A DNA stretch of 40,203 nucleotides from Mycoplasmatales bacterium (GCA_014238525.1 JABAAY010000004.1:1-40203); one strand, 5' to 3'. Shown: positions 22,725 through 30,881, counted from the first letter of the stretch. Made by a program: numbers and translations. Notes: generated from the letters alone by a model not told the origin.

Positions 22725-23681
22725 ATGAATAATAGAAAAAGTAAATTTAAAAAAGTGTTTTTGGGTGGCATTGGCGGTGCTGCAGTTATTACAAGTGTTG
22801 TAGCACAGGCATGTGGCGATGATAGTTCTCAATTCATAAATCAAAATTTTATACTGAAAGAAATAAACTCTTTTTCAGAAAATTTTAGAATAAATGAACT
22901 TACCCAAAATCAAGAAAACATGCGAGACGGAATTTTAAATACTGTAAACAATTTAAACGCTGGAATATATAATCAAAATCCCGCACGCACAACATATGAT
23001 CTTCTAGCAAATATAAATTTTCCCGAGCTTTCAATTTCAAATATTCGTGTGGTTCCTGGTTCGTTCAATCAGGATTTTATAATAAACTATGATTCGCCAA
23101 TAACTTTTATTGGTCAGAGCACACAATTCGAAGGAATTAACAAAAACTTTTCAAACGTACAAAATAATAGCGGCACGACTATTTTGATTACATTAAGCGA
23201 TAAAATTATACAAAATTTTGGGATTTTAAATATTGCTGCCGTTAATTCTTCAGAAAAAATTACTTTGCCAACCTTCCTGAGTCGTTTAGATATTGAAATT
23301 CTTTTGAATAAATTATCCAATGCTCAACAAAACGAAATATTTGACTATCAAGAATCACCTTCTTTTTATTCCTTAATTTCGTTTATTAATGCATTAGGTA
23401 TTCAACAAGGTGTAGATTTTTTTGGTGGTCAAGGATTTTTATTTTTAGAAAATTTTACTTTCGAAAATATTATTGAATACAATGAACAAACACTAAAAGG
23501 AAGAATTTTTATAAAAAGGACTGATTTTGGTATTCGAATCGGTAGTGGGGTGTTCAACAGTCAGTGGCAATTGCCTGGTGGGCAATCCGCTCATTTATTT
23601 GAAGAAAGTGTTGTTTTATCTTTTGAAGTTTTCCTGGGCTCTGGTGTGGACGGCAACGACTTGATAAGTTTTTATGTATAA
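22725..23681 (+). CDS. Lipoprotein with about two modules
   Basis: A 318-residue predicted lipoprotein. The basic N-terminus MNNRKSKFKKVFLGG is followed by a short hydrophobic stretch ending SVVAQAC, with the Cys at residue 30. The mature part contains one module opening EINSFSENF and a second, more diverged one opening LLNKLSNAQ (around residue 190). It is Asn- and Phe-rich and beta-like. It is divergent from tmRNA. The stop TAA (23679-23681) overlaps the birA start, so birA is probably translated from the same message. No function can be assigned beyond a surface lipoprotein. Confidence 0.85.
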   Translation: MNNRKSKFKKVFLGGIGGAAVITSVVAQACGDDSSQFINQNFILKEINSFSENFRINELTQNQENMRDGILNTVNNLNAGIYNQNPARTTYDLLANINFPELSISNIRVVPGSFNQDFIINYDSPITFIGQSTQFEGINKNFSNVQNNSGTTILITLSDKIIQNFGILNIAAVNSSEKITLPTFLSRLDIEILLNKLSNAQQNEIFDYQESPSFYSLISFINALGIQQGVDFFGGQGFLFLENFTFENIIEYNEQTLKGRIFIKRTDFGIRIGSGVFNSQWQLPGGQSAHLFEESVVLSFEVFLGSGVDGNDLISFYV

Positions 23682-24378
23682 AAAACAAATTTATACCGTG
23701 AAAAGCTTTGAGTGCCTTGAAAGCACTCAAAGCGAAATAATGTTGAAAAAATGGGATAAATACGAAGACTTTCTTTTTTTAGAAACCGAAAGCCAAACTA
23801 AGGGACTAACCCGAAAAAAAAACACTCTTTGACATTCAAAAAAAGGAGATATTCTTTTCTCTTTGCGTTTTAAATCAAAATTACTGAGTTCTCAAATAAT
23901 GTTTTTAAATTTTATAATCGCACAACAAATTATTAAGGTAATTGTTTCCTCCCCTGGAGCAATCCTGAAAATAAAATGGCCCAATGATGTTTATTTAGGG
24001 AAAGAAAAAGTTGCTGGTATTTTAACGAACGTTTCTTCCTTATTAAACACTGATGAAAAAATAGTCTACATTGGTGTCGGAATAAATACTTCTCAAGACA
24101 GAAGTAAATCTTCAAGAGTTAAAATTAACTCAAAGTGATTGTTGTTTGAAAAAATTGTTGAAAAAATTAAACGGTTTGAAGATAATCCTTCCTTGTATAC
24201 AAAAAAAATTCAAAAATCATTTACGAAGTATGATTATTTCAAAGACATGCATTTAATACATAAAAATAAAAAACATAAATCAATCGGCATAGATCGTTCT
24301 GGATTTCTTTTGATTGGTACTAGAGGGGAAATAATTACTATTTACGATACAAAAGAAATTCAATATATTAAAAAATAA
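23674..24378 (+). CDS. birA: Biotin-[protein] ligase (BirA catalytic domain only)
   Basis: A 234-residue single-domain ligase without an N-terminal HTH repressor domain. It joins biotin, through biotinyl-AMP, to a Lys of a carrier protein. Motifs: FECLESTQSE (canonical LDSTN), ESQTKGLTRKKNTLW (canonical QTxGRGRxGRxW, with the Arg/Gly loop altered; Trp is TGA), ILKIKWPNDVYLGKEKVAGIL, and YIGVGINT. The ATG at 23674 lies inside the end of the upstream lipoprotein gene (eight-base overlap). A perfect inverted repeat sits at codons 11-20. The C-terminal domain is short. A lipoate ligase is less likely because KWPNDVY is specific to BirA. Confidence 0.88.
23705..23733 (+). repeat. Perfect 11-bp inverted repeat (hairpin) inside birA
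   Basis: GCTTTGAGTGC (23705-23715), seven-base loop, GCACTCAAAGC (23723-23733). It begins 24 bases after the lipoprotein stop codon and is not followed by a T run. It could attenuate read-through into birA or bind a protein. Confidence 0.7.
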
Positions 24379-24382
24379 TCTC

Positions 24383-24394
24383 TATAATTAGAAA
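24383..24394 (+). promoter_or_regulatory. -10 box for a leaderless GTG gene
   Basis: TATAAT (24383-24388) plus six bases leads to the GTG at 24395. It lies immediately after the birA stop. Confidence 0.55.
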
Positions 24395-24823
24395 GTGGAA
24401 AAACCCAAAAAAGCTAGTGAAAACTCAAAAAGCGTAAAGTTTAATGATTTTTGAAGTAAATGAAAAGACAACCCTTACTTTAAAACTACATTAACGTTGG
24501 TAGGAGTCTTATTTTTTGGAATTCCGGGAATAATAATTGTAGGTATTGCCTCTCAATTTGTCGATTCAAATCCCTCAAGAATAGCCAATGATTTTTTCTT
24601 TCAATTAGGAATAGCCATGTTTTTGATTTTCATCTTTTTTTCTTTGTTTGAGGTTTATTTTTTTATTTTAGAAACCATAACTCTTATTGCAAAAAAAAGT
24701 AAATTGAAAAAAAGTTTTGCTGTCGGTGTTTCATCAGATGGTAAAACAATTCCTCACGATAAGAAAAGTACTGACTTAAAAAAAAGTGTTGATGTTAAGA
24801 AAACTTCGTCTAAAAAGAAATAA
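24395..24823 (+). CDS. Two-helix membrane protein, unknown
   Basis: A 142-residue protein starting with GTG at 24395. A charged N-terminus with two UGA Trp codons (DFWSKWKDNPYF) is followed by a first membrane helix (LTLVGVLFFGIPGIIIVGIA), a short loop and a second helix (GIAMFLIFIFFSLFEVYFFI). The C-terminal tail is very Lys/Ser-rich (KKSVDVKKTSSKKK). I do not recognise a family. The start is chosen because of the TATAAT box exactly six bases upstream; a later internal start would cut off the first helix. It is convergent with smpB, four bases apart. Confidence 0.7.
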
Positions 24824-24827
24824 ATTC

Positions 24828-25277
24828 TTATTTGAATTTTAAATTTCTATTCATTTCTCTGTCTAAGTCTCGTTTTTGAATTTCTCGTTTTCTATCGTGT
24901 AATGTTTTTGGCTTTCCCAAACCGACGTCGACTTTAATTTTATTGTTTTTTCAGTACATTTTAACTGGAATAACTTGCAATTTTTTTTCATTTTTCTTTC
25001 GAATTATTCTAAAAATTTCCTTTTTGTTTAAAAGCAATTTTCTTGTTGCACTATCGTTGTAATTAGGATCGGTATTGAATTTATATTTATTTATTTTTGC
25101 ATTAATTAAAAAGGCTTCCTCGTTACGAAAAACTACATAAGAATCTCTTAAATCGATTTCATTTTTTCTAAGAGACTTTACTTCGCTTCCGCTTAATACT
25201 ATCCCCGCTTCGTAGTTATCAATAAATGTATATCTATAGTTTGCGTTTTTATTTTTTGTGATTATTTTAAATGCCAC
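24828..25277 (-). CDS. smpB: SsrA-binding protein SmpB
   Basis: This is the partner of tmRNA in trans-translation, which positions the tRNA-like part in the decoding site. The protein has 149 residues. Motifs: NYRYTFIDNYEAGIVLSGSE (canonical A..Y.I...YEAGI.L.GTEVKSLR), VKSLRKNEIDLRDSYV, RKLLLNKKEI, VIPVKMYWKNNKIKVDVGLG (Trp as TGA), then LGKPKTLHDRK and a basic C-terminal tail (RDLDREMNRNLKFK) that is helical on the ribosome in known SmpB. It starts 9 bases after the secG stop and is probably in the same transcript. ssrA lies 2.2 kb away. Confidence 0.96.
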
Positions 25278-25286
25278 TTTTTTATT

Positions 25287-25598
25287 TTAATTTAAAATTA
25301 AAGTAATTCCATTACTAATAAACATTTCAGTTGTTACAGGTGATTCAGCCCTAAACAAACGAGCAGAAAGTATGGCGATTACAAAAATTACGGCCACAGT
25401 TCCAAAAATAACATATTTAAAAACAATTTCTGAAGTTCTCTCTTTGGATTGCTGAAAGAGATTGGCATCGCTAGCACCAGTTAAGGCTTGTCCTAGTCCC
25501 TGAACCTTCCCACCTTGTAACAATACTAAGAAAATAACCACTATAGATAAAATAAAAACTATGATCTGTATGGCTTCAAGGGTATTGGCGTCTATCAT
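25287..25598 (-). CDS. secG: Protein translocase subunit SecG
   Basis: A small accessory subunit of the SecYEG channel. The protein has 103 residues with two membrane helices: IQIIVFILSIVVIFLVLL, then the conserved cytosolic loop GLGQALTGASDANLFQQSKE, then YVIFGTVAVIFVIAILSARL. The start ATG at 25598 gives the proper N-terminus; a TATAAT box ends seven bases upstream. A longer in-frame extension exists upstream but would add an implausible hydrophobic run through the promoter. It is followed by smpB. SecG and SmpB are near each other in many Firmicutes too. Confidence 0.92.
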   Translation of the reverse strand: MIDANTLEAIQIIVFILSIVVIFLVLLQGGKVQGLGQALTGASDANLFQQSKERTSEIVFKYVIFGTVAVIFVIAILSARLFRAESPVTTEMFISNGITLILN

Positions 25599-25611
25599 AG
25601 ATACTATTATA
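25599..25611 (-). promoter_or_regulatory. -10 box for leaderless secG transcript
   Basis: On the minus strand TATAAT (25611-25606) lies seven bases before the ATG at 25598. Confidence 0.55.
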
Positions 25612-25667
25612 ACTTTAAATAAAAATAATTCAAATAAAAACGATATCAAATAACCTGCAAATAATAA

Positions 25668-25679
25668 TAAAATAAGTGT
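25668..25679 (+). promoter_or_regulatory. -10 box for a leaderless GTG gene
   Basis: TAAAAT (25668-25673) plus six bases leads to the GTG start at 25680. The 81-base spacer between secG and this gene holds both divergent promoters. Confidence 0.45.
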
Positions 25680-26075
25680 GTGAAGAATTATTCTACTGAT
25701 CCAAAAATAAAACAGGCACTCAATAAAATACACGTAACAAGTATTGTTGGTCTCTCCATATTTATGTTTTTGTTCATTGTTTTTTTAGTTATCGGTATAA
25801 GTATTGCTGTGCCTAATTCCGCTGATACTCAAAATAACACGGAAACATCAATAATAATCGGTATTGTTATCATTATTATCGGTTTTATCTTTTTTCTTAA
25901 TTCAATGATTTTTGCTAATAATTTGATTCGTGTGTGAAGATTAAGTAAAAGCTGAACGAGTTACCATTATTTTTTGATAAATGCAATCCTTATGTTTGTT
26001 CTCTTAAATTGAATTTTTGCAATAATAATGCTTTTCTCATATAGAAAAATAAACCAAATTTGCGCGAATAACTAG
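25680..26075 (+). CDS. Four-helix membrane protein, unknown
   Basis: A 131-residue protein, GTG start (MKNYSTDPKIKQALNKI). Hydrophobic segments: SIVGLSIFMFLFIVFLVIGI, SIIIGIVIIIIGFIFFLNSM, FLINAILMFVLLNWIFAIIM, with a possible fourth before the basic C-terminus. Three Trp codons are TGA, so under the standard code it would appear to stop at 25938. The stop TAG at 26073-26075 overlaps the opposite stop of the exchanger gene. I do not recognise a family; no catalytic motif is seen. Confidence 0.7.
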
Positions 26076-27304
26076 GACAAACTAGCACTAGGAATTCAAA
26101 ACGAGAGAAAAACAATATAGTTTATAGCAGTAAATATGATGCTGTTTCTCAACCTTAATTTAAATAAAAATTGAGAATAAAAAAAAGATAGGTTAACTGC
26201 CACAAGAGAGAGCAGTAAAATTGTGGGTATAAATGAGTCTGAATCCGACCTAATTACCTCCAAAGAGTTTTGATTACCGGAAATAATGTCACCAATAAAA
26301 ATCAAGGAAAAAGTGAACAAGTTGTCTAAAAATAAAGCCTGTAAACCTTCTTTTTGTCTGTTGTTTTTAAAAAGGAAAAAAGTACTGCTTATTTCTGGCA
26401 ATGCAGCACTTATGCCTAGAAATAGTCCTCCTGCTGACACTTCGCTTATTCCGTATCCTCCTCTAGAAACTGGTAACGACATAGCGTTGACAGTAGCAGA
26501 CTGCAGGAAACCAAATCCAGCTAAAAGACACGAAGAAACAATTATTAGGATTCATATCCGAATTTGTCGTTTAGTTTTACCGACTATTTTGGTTTCACTA
26601 TTGCCAACGTTCAAGTTTTCATTGATTTGTTCGTTTTTAATTTCTTTGTTTACGTCTTGTAGAATAAATAAACTGTGTTTTTTTTCCAATGACAATATTT
26701 TTTTTCTCTTATTTTCTTTTGCTCCTAAAATAATAAAAGCCGCTAAAGTTCCTATGTACATGAAGAATGTTAATGCTGAAAAGATAGAAAAATTTGCTCC
26801 GCCAATAAATACGGTTGTTGAGTTAACGGTTATACCAATAATTAAAAATGCAACAACAACCATGATAGCAATATATGATAGTAAGTTATCTCTGAAAACA
26901 TGTTTACCGACCAAATTCATTTTTTTGTTTTCTTTGATTGGTTTCTTTTTTGTTTTGTTTTTCATTTTTTGAAATGCAAATAAAATTAAAATATTTGTAC
27001 TGGCAATTATGACAAGAAAAACATTACTTCCGATAGCGCCAGTGATGCCAATGGTTGAATTGCCGAATGCTGATTGTGACACCATCCCGATTATTTCCGG
27101 AATGGTTGTTATAATAGGCAATAAAAGAAAAGTGAAAACAATTCCTAGATTAGAGTCTTTTTTGTAAAAATATTCAACCTGATCTATAAGAAGTTTAGCA
27201 GCAAGAACTACTCCGGCAGAAAAGAAAATAAAAGAGAATCACAAAATTGCAGGCTGAAAAAAGAATACGCTGGCTGGTATTCCGAATATGGTTGGTGGTT
27301 GCAC
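26072..27304 (-). CDS. Na+/Ca2+ exchanger-like membrane protein (CaCA superfamily)
   Basis: A 410-residue protein with about 10 membrane helices in two halves separated by a charged cytosolic loop (around residues 185-260). The alpha-1 repeat is TTIPEIIGMVSQSAFGNSTI followed by GAIGSNVF; the alpha-2 repeat is LGISAALPEISSTFFLFKNN followed by LFLDNLFTFSLIFIGD. Both contain the PE pair that binds the cation in CaCA exchangers. The direction and ion are inferred from the family. It starts with GTG at 27304; TATAAT ends six bases upstream, so it is likely leaderless. Its promoter overlaps that of the divergent rhodanese gene. Several Trp are TGA, including one seven codons before the TAG stop. 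Confidence 0.82.
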
Positions 27305-27328
27305 CTAAAAATTATATAATAATAAACA
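27305..27328. promoter_or_regulatory. Compact bidirectional promoter with shared -10 palindrome
   Basis: Only 24 bases separate the GTG of the exchanger from the ATG of the rhodanese gene. ATTATATAAT at 27311-27320 is a perfect palindrome that supplies a TATAAT to each strand (27316-27311 minus, 27315-27320 plus). The spacing to the start codon is six bases on the minus strand and eight on the plus strand. Any -35 contact must fall inside the opposite coding region. Confidence 0.65.
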
Positions 27329-27670
27329 ATGGCAATAAAATTTATTCATTCTAGGCGATTGAAAAAAATACTTCAAAATGAAAAATGATTTATTCTTGAT
27401 ATTAGGCCTCCTGATGATAATTTTGAGTCTCATATTGCTGGCAGCCTTAATATTTATATAGAAATGTTTTTTATGCCTAAAATTTTAGGAGTTTTTAAAA
27501 AAATACCAGAGAAAAAGAAAATTCTTGTCGTAACACGAAACGGAAGGAATTACATGCGCTTAGTGCAAACATTAAATGCACATGGTTGTAATAACGTCTT
27601 TGTATTAAAAAATGGATACGAGTCTTTAAACAAAAATGAACCTTATATTGAAAGTAAAAACATTTATTAA
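27329..27670 (+). CDS. Rhodanese-like domain protein lacking the catalytic Cys
   Basis: A 113-residue single rhodanese fold. WFILDIRPPDDNFESHIAGS matches the conserved D-R-x-x-x-E-x-x-H-I-x-G-S segment (Trp as TGA). KKILVVTRNGRNYMRLVQTL matches the active-site strand and loop (canonical vvyCxxGxRS), but Thr stands where Cys is expected and the loop is one residue shorter. HGCNNVFVLKNGYESL matches the C-terminal G-F-x-x-V-x-x-L-x-G-G part. It is therefore probably not a sulfurtransferase; inactive rhodaneses serve as binding or regulatory domains elsewhere. It is divergent from the exchanger and its stop overlaps the XRE gene stop by four bases. Confidence 0.8.
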
Positions 27671-27897
27671 TAATTGAAAGAAAGCAATTCACTTATGGTA
27701 ATTTCAAGCGCTTCGGCTATTTTTCAAATTGCTTTTATCGAGAGATTCCTTTTTCCTAATTCTACATCATTAATGTAATTGAAATGTAAATGAGCCTTGT
27801 CAGCAAGTTTTTTTTGAGTCATATTGCGTTTTATTCTTAATAATCTTAGATTTGCTCCAAATTTTGCAATTATTAAATCACTATCCTTCTTTAGCAT
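27667..27897 (-). CDS. XRE-family helix-turn-helix regulator
   Basis: A small 76-residue protein with an XRE/Cro-C1 type HTH. It begins MLKKDSDLIIAKFGANLRLL; the HTH reads RNMTQKKLADKAHLHFNYIN with the recognition helix near residues 37-47, followed by VELGKRNLSIKAIWKIAEAL (Trp as TGA) and a typical fifth helix ITISELLSF. The UGA and the small size make it easy to miss. The start ATG at 27897 lies 17 bases inside the whiA end, so it is co-transcribed with whiA. The target is unknown; no restriction-modification genes are nearby. The stop TAA overlaps the rhodanese stop. Confidence 0.85.
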
Positions 27898-28630
27898 ATT
27901 CAATTGCTCTCCTTAATATGTTATTTATTCCTGATATTGAAATGGGCTTCAGGTGTGTTGAGTTAAATATTTGACTTAGTTCTTTCAAGCTTGCAGAAGA
28001 ATTATTTTTTCTAAGCTCGCAAATCTCCAAAAACAATCCCTCTAATGATGGATGATAACGAGATGCAATAAGATTTATCGCACTTATTTGCTTTATTGCG
28101 GCTTTATCTGTTTTAATCTGATTTAGAATTTCAATATTGTTGGCTTTTACAATAGAATTTATAAACCCTGATTCAACGATGTTTTTTTCAAATTTCAAGA
28201 AAGATTTTGAGGCACCGAGTATTGCTAGAATATCGAGAATTTCTTCTGTTTTTTTCAAATAAAAAGTAGTTAGTCCATTTCTTTTGTATTTTTTGAATTG
28301 TGGCGAATATGAAGCAAACAATTTGCAAATTGTTTTTTCATTCTTGTAGTTATAGTTTCTTATCTCAAAATGAAGATTGCCCTTTTGAAAATTACTAATA
28401 CTTCCCTTGCTGAAAAAAGCTCCTTGGAGAAACGTAAAAAAACTTTTTTTAGTAAAGTCATTTACTGTAAAAACATAATCTTCTACTAGATACGATTGTT
28501 TTTGAAAATAACTGTGGTTAATTACCGAGTTTTTAGAAAGCAGTTTTATTCCAAGTAAAAAGTACTTTAACTCCTTTTCGTCACTTAAATTATTTAAAAC
28601 CTCTTCTTTTATATCTTTTGAAAAGCTCAT
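27881..28630 (-). CDS. whiA: WhiA-family DNA-binding regulator
   Basis: A 249-residue protein with the degenerate LAGLIDADG homing-endonuclease-like fold (N-terminal) and a C-terminal HTH. Motifs: MSFSKDIKEEVLNNL, FLQGAFFSKGSISN followed by LHFEIRN (canonical FLRGAFLxxGSV...YHLE), ILGASKSFLKFEK, AISAINLIASRYHPSLEGLF, and SASLKELSQIFNS (HTH). It is shorter than the Bacillus protein (about 316). In Gram-positive bacteria WhiA is encoded beside rapZ (yvcJ) and yvcK; here rapZ is directly upstream and yvcK is absent. In Mollicutes WhiA controls ribosomal-protein genes in some species; in this organism the target is unknown. Confidence 0.9.
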   Translation of the reverse strand: MSFSKDIKEEVLNNLSDEKELKYFLLGIKLLSKNSVINHSYFQKQSYLVEDYVFTVNDFTKKSFFTFLQGAFFSKGSISNFQKGNLHFEIRNYNYKNEKTICKLFASYSPQFKKYKRNGLTTFYLKKTEEILDILAILGASKSFLKFEKNIVESGFINSIVKANNIEILNQIKTDKAAIKQISAINLIASRYHPSLEGLFLEICELRKNNSSASLKELSQIFNSTHLKPISISGINNILRRAIEYAKEG

Positions 28631-28631
28631 T

Positions 28632-29264
28632 TTATTTAATGTCTATAACCCTAACATCGTAGATTTTATGTATTTTTTCTGCCAATCATTCAGAAAATGA
28701 TTCAGCGATTTCTGTGTTTCCTTGTGAACCAACCCCTATTACTAAAGGAAAACCAAAATTTTGTTGCTTTAAAAAACTATTTACTGCCACCAGCGGATTG
28801 TTATGTCTTTTCTTGTTTTCACCAGAAATGCCTCATGCCCGAAGGTCTATTATAAAGTTAGTATCAGAAGGTATCCCGTTTTCAAAAGAAAATGTTTTCA
28901 AAATGACTACTTTGTTGTTGTCTGCAAAAACATCAATATACAAACTTAAAGTTTGTTCTACTTGGTTTTGGTGATATCCCGTTACATCTATTACGTGACT
29001 TCTTATTTTATAATTATCAAAAAAACCTAAGGAATGTCTTTTTTTCATGTGTCTGTTATAAAAATAAATTGCTTCTGGCCTTCTAAAAATCTTATTGAAC
29101 TCTAGCGTTTTGTCTTCTCATTGTTTGTTTTCATTTAAATATAGAAAAACATTTCCCGAAAAATATCTTTTTTTATACAGTTTATAAGCTGATTTTTTTA
29201 AGTAATAGAAAGCATATCCTTGTGATACTTTGTCATTGCCAGCAACAATTAATTGTAATGCCAT
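28632..29264 (-). CDS. rapZ: Degenerate RapZ/YvcJ-like protein
   Basis: A 210-residue protein (family usually about 290). The N-terminus MALQLIVAGNDKVSQG stands where RapZ has the Walker A loop GxSGAGKS, which is lost here. The middle has FLYLNENKQWEDKTLEFNKI and a kinase-like remnant. The C-terminal domain is better kept: KTFSFENGIPSDTNFIIDLR (canonical SFGxKYGxPxDADxxFDVR), then AWGISGENKKRHNNPL and FPLVIGVGSQGNTEIAESFS (canonical IGCTGGxHRS), but CTGGxHRS is also altered. NTP hydrolysis is unlikely. The gene starts at the base after the lgt stop and its position next to whiA supports the identity. Confidence 0.75.
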
Positions 29265-30362
29265 TTATTTTTTTTTCTTGTTATGATCATCTTTAATAAA
29301 ATAATCAATCTCGCCTAATATTTCGTTGGCTAATTTTTTATTTTCTTTTTTTGAGTCGTAATGTTCGTCAACAACATTTTCAGGATTATTAAAGGACTCG
29401 GTATTTAAGAGTCTTTCTTCAGGAATGGGTTCATTCTTATCTACAGGCATTTTCTCAGGTTCAATGCCAATAATTTTAGCATTAACATCTGAATCAATTA
29501 GCCCTGTAGCCTTTGATGCGAAATGGCCTACGTGTGCTACTTGAGGTTTGTCCCTCTTTGGAAGAATTGCATAGTGTCAAACAATAATTCAAATAAGAGC
29601 TGCCAAAGAGAATATGACGATTATTATTGCCGATACAAAAGAGAAACTACCCCCTAAAATATCTGAAGAGTTCCGAAAGTTCTCAGTAATGGCTCGGAAC
29701 GCACCTCATCAAATCCCTGTTATTGCTGCCCCCATTCCAATTCTGTATCCCTTTATTTTTGGAAATACAAAAACAACAAGGAAGAACAAGGTTAAATTAG
29801 ATAATGCCTCGTATAGAAATAACGGTTGCAGAAAGCCGGTGTTGCTGGTACCGGGCAAATGGAAAAATTCCGCAATTACTCTGAAAAAATTGGAAATACT
29901 TGCAATATCGAACGGCACATTCAGAAATATTTCCTGATTAAAATAATTCCCAAGCCTTCCTACTGCCTGTCCAACGACTAATGCAGGAACAATAGCTTCA
30001 AAATAAGTGAATACTGATACTCCTGTTTTTCAAGATGATCATCATATCCCGCCAATAATAATTGGAACGCCAACGATAAGAGCTCCCAATATGGAAAATC
30101 CTCGAATTCCGCCTGCATCAATCCCGAAAAAGAGTCGTCAAAAGGCTATAAAACCTCCAATATTGTCTAATTCTCCACTAAATATTAGGGAGGCAAGTCT
30201 CGCTCCAAACAAAGCAAAAATAGCAAAAACAAAAAATCCTATTTCAACATGAAGTAAGTCTATTCCTCTTCGTTTTGACCTAACTAAACTTATAGCAAGA
30301 GCAATAAGTATTCCAGATGCAAAGAAAACACCATATCAATTAAACCCTGAAAAATCTACCAT
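29265..30362 (-). CDS. lgt: Prolipoprotein diacylglyceryl transferase with long C-terminal tail
   Basis: Lgt moves diacylglycerol from phosphatidylglycerol to the lipobox Cys, the first step in lipoprotein maturation. The protein has 365 residues. Membrane helices carry FALFGARLASLIF, the signature GQAVGRLGNYFNQEIFLNVP (canonical GRxGNFxNxExxG), GFLQPLFLYEALSN and GAFRAITENFRNSSD. After about residue 275 the last helix ends and a charged tail of about 90 residues (PEKMPVDKNEPIPEERL ... KKKK) extends into the cytosol; standard Lgt ends near 270-280. Many Trp are TGA. The ATG at 30362 overlaps the stop of a possible six-codon leader ORF. It is followed by rapZ with no gap. Confidence 0.93.
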
Positions 30363-30376
30363 CTGTCTATTTCCAT
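30356..30376 (-). other. Possible six-codon leaderless mini-ORF overlapping the lgt start
   Basis: Minus strand ATG (30376) reads MEIDRW then TAG (30358-30356). The lgt ATG (30362-30360) lies within the last two codons. A TAAAAT box (30389-30384) lies seven bases before the mini-ORF ATG, the same spacing as at leaderless genes. A second TATAAT box lies at 30399-30394. Translation is inferred only. Confidence 0.35.
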
Positions 30377-30420
30377 AATTAGTATTTTACAAAATTATAA
30401 GTTTATTTACCACTTATATT

Positions 30421-30852
30421 TTACTCAAATATGTCTAATGGGTTCACTCCTTTGGTATTGGAGTAAATGAAAAATGAAACTTGGTATACAAAAAGAAAAA
30501 CAACATTCACCATAAAAAACGCAAACCCAGAAACCGCTAAGTTTCAAATTTCCAAATAGTTGGCACCGAGATTAACATTCTGCTGTGCAATAATAATATT
30601 CCGTATTTCGAAAAGCGACTCGCTTGTCTCTCCCGTTAGCACATTTAAATTAATAGAACTTAAATCACCAAACATTAGAGGTCTGTTGAAGTTTATTAAA
30701 AAACCACATGTTAGTAAGATTGACGCGACTATCAAAACAATCACAAAGATGAATCAAACATAATACCAGGGAATTTTAAGCGCTTTTTTAAAATTTCTAA
30801 GACGTCTTTCTTTTTTGCTTAAAATTTTGTGTATTGTATTGGTTTCTGTCAT
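30421..30852 (-). CDS. Two-helix membrane protein, unknown
   Basis: A 143-residue protein. The basic N-terminus MTETNTIHKILSKKERRLRN leads to a first helix (VWFIFVIVLIVASILLTCGF), an outside domain of about 45 residues (NRPLMFGDLSSINLN ... QNVNLGANYLEIW), a second helix (LAVSGFAFFMVNVVFLFVYQ) and a short C-terminus. Two Trp codons are TGA. I do not recognise a family. It lies between a lipoprotein gene (29 bases upstream) and lgt. Confidence 0.7.
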
Positions 30853-30881
30853 ATTAAATTGCTTTTTTTAAAATCTTTATC

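Noticed and set aside
26070-26095. Three CTAG tetranucleotides in about 22 bases as a binding site
   Set aside because: They are accounted for by the overlapping stop codons and by Ser codons of the exchanger C-terminus; no further symmetry.
26286-26972. Long open frame opposite the exchanger gene
   Set aside because: The minus-strand frame has both CaCA alpha repeats; the plus frame is a mirror artefact of hydrophobic codons.
29614-30252. Open frames on the plus strand across lgt
   Set aside because: The minus strand encodes the complete Lgt signature; the antisense frames are Pro/Ile/Lys-rich with no motif.
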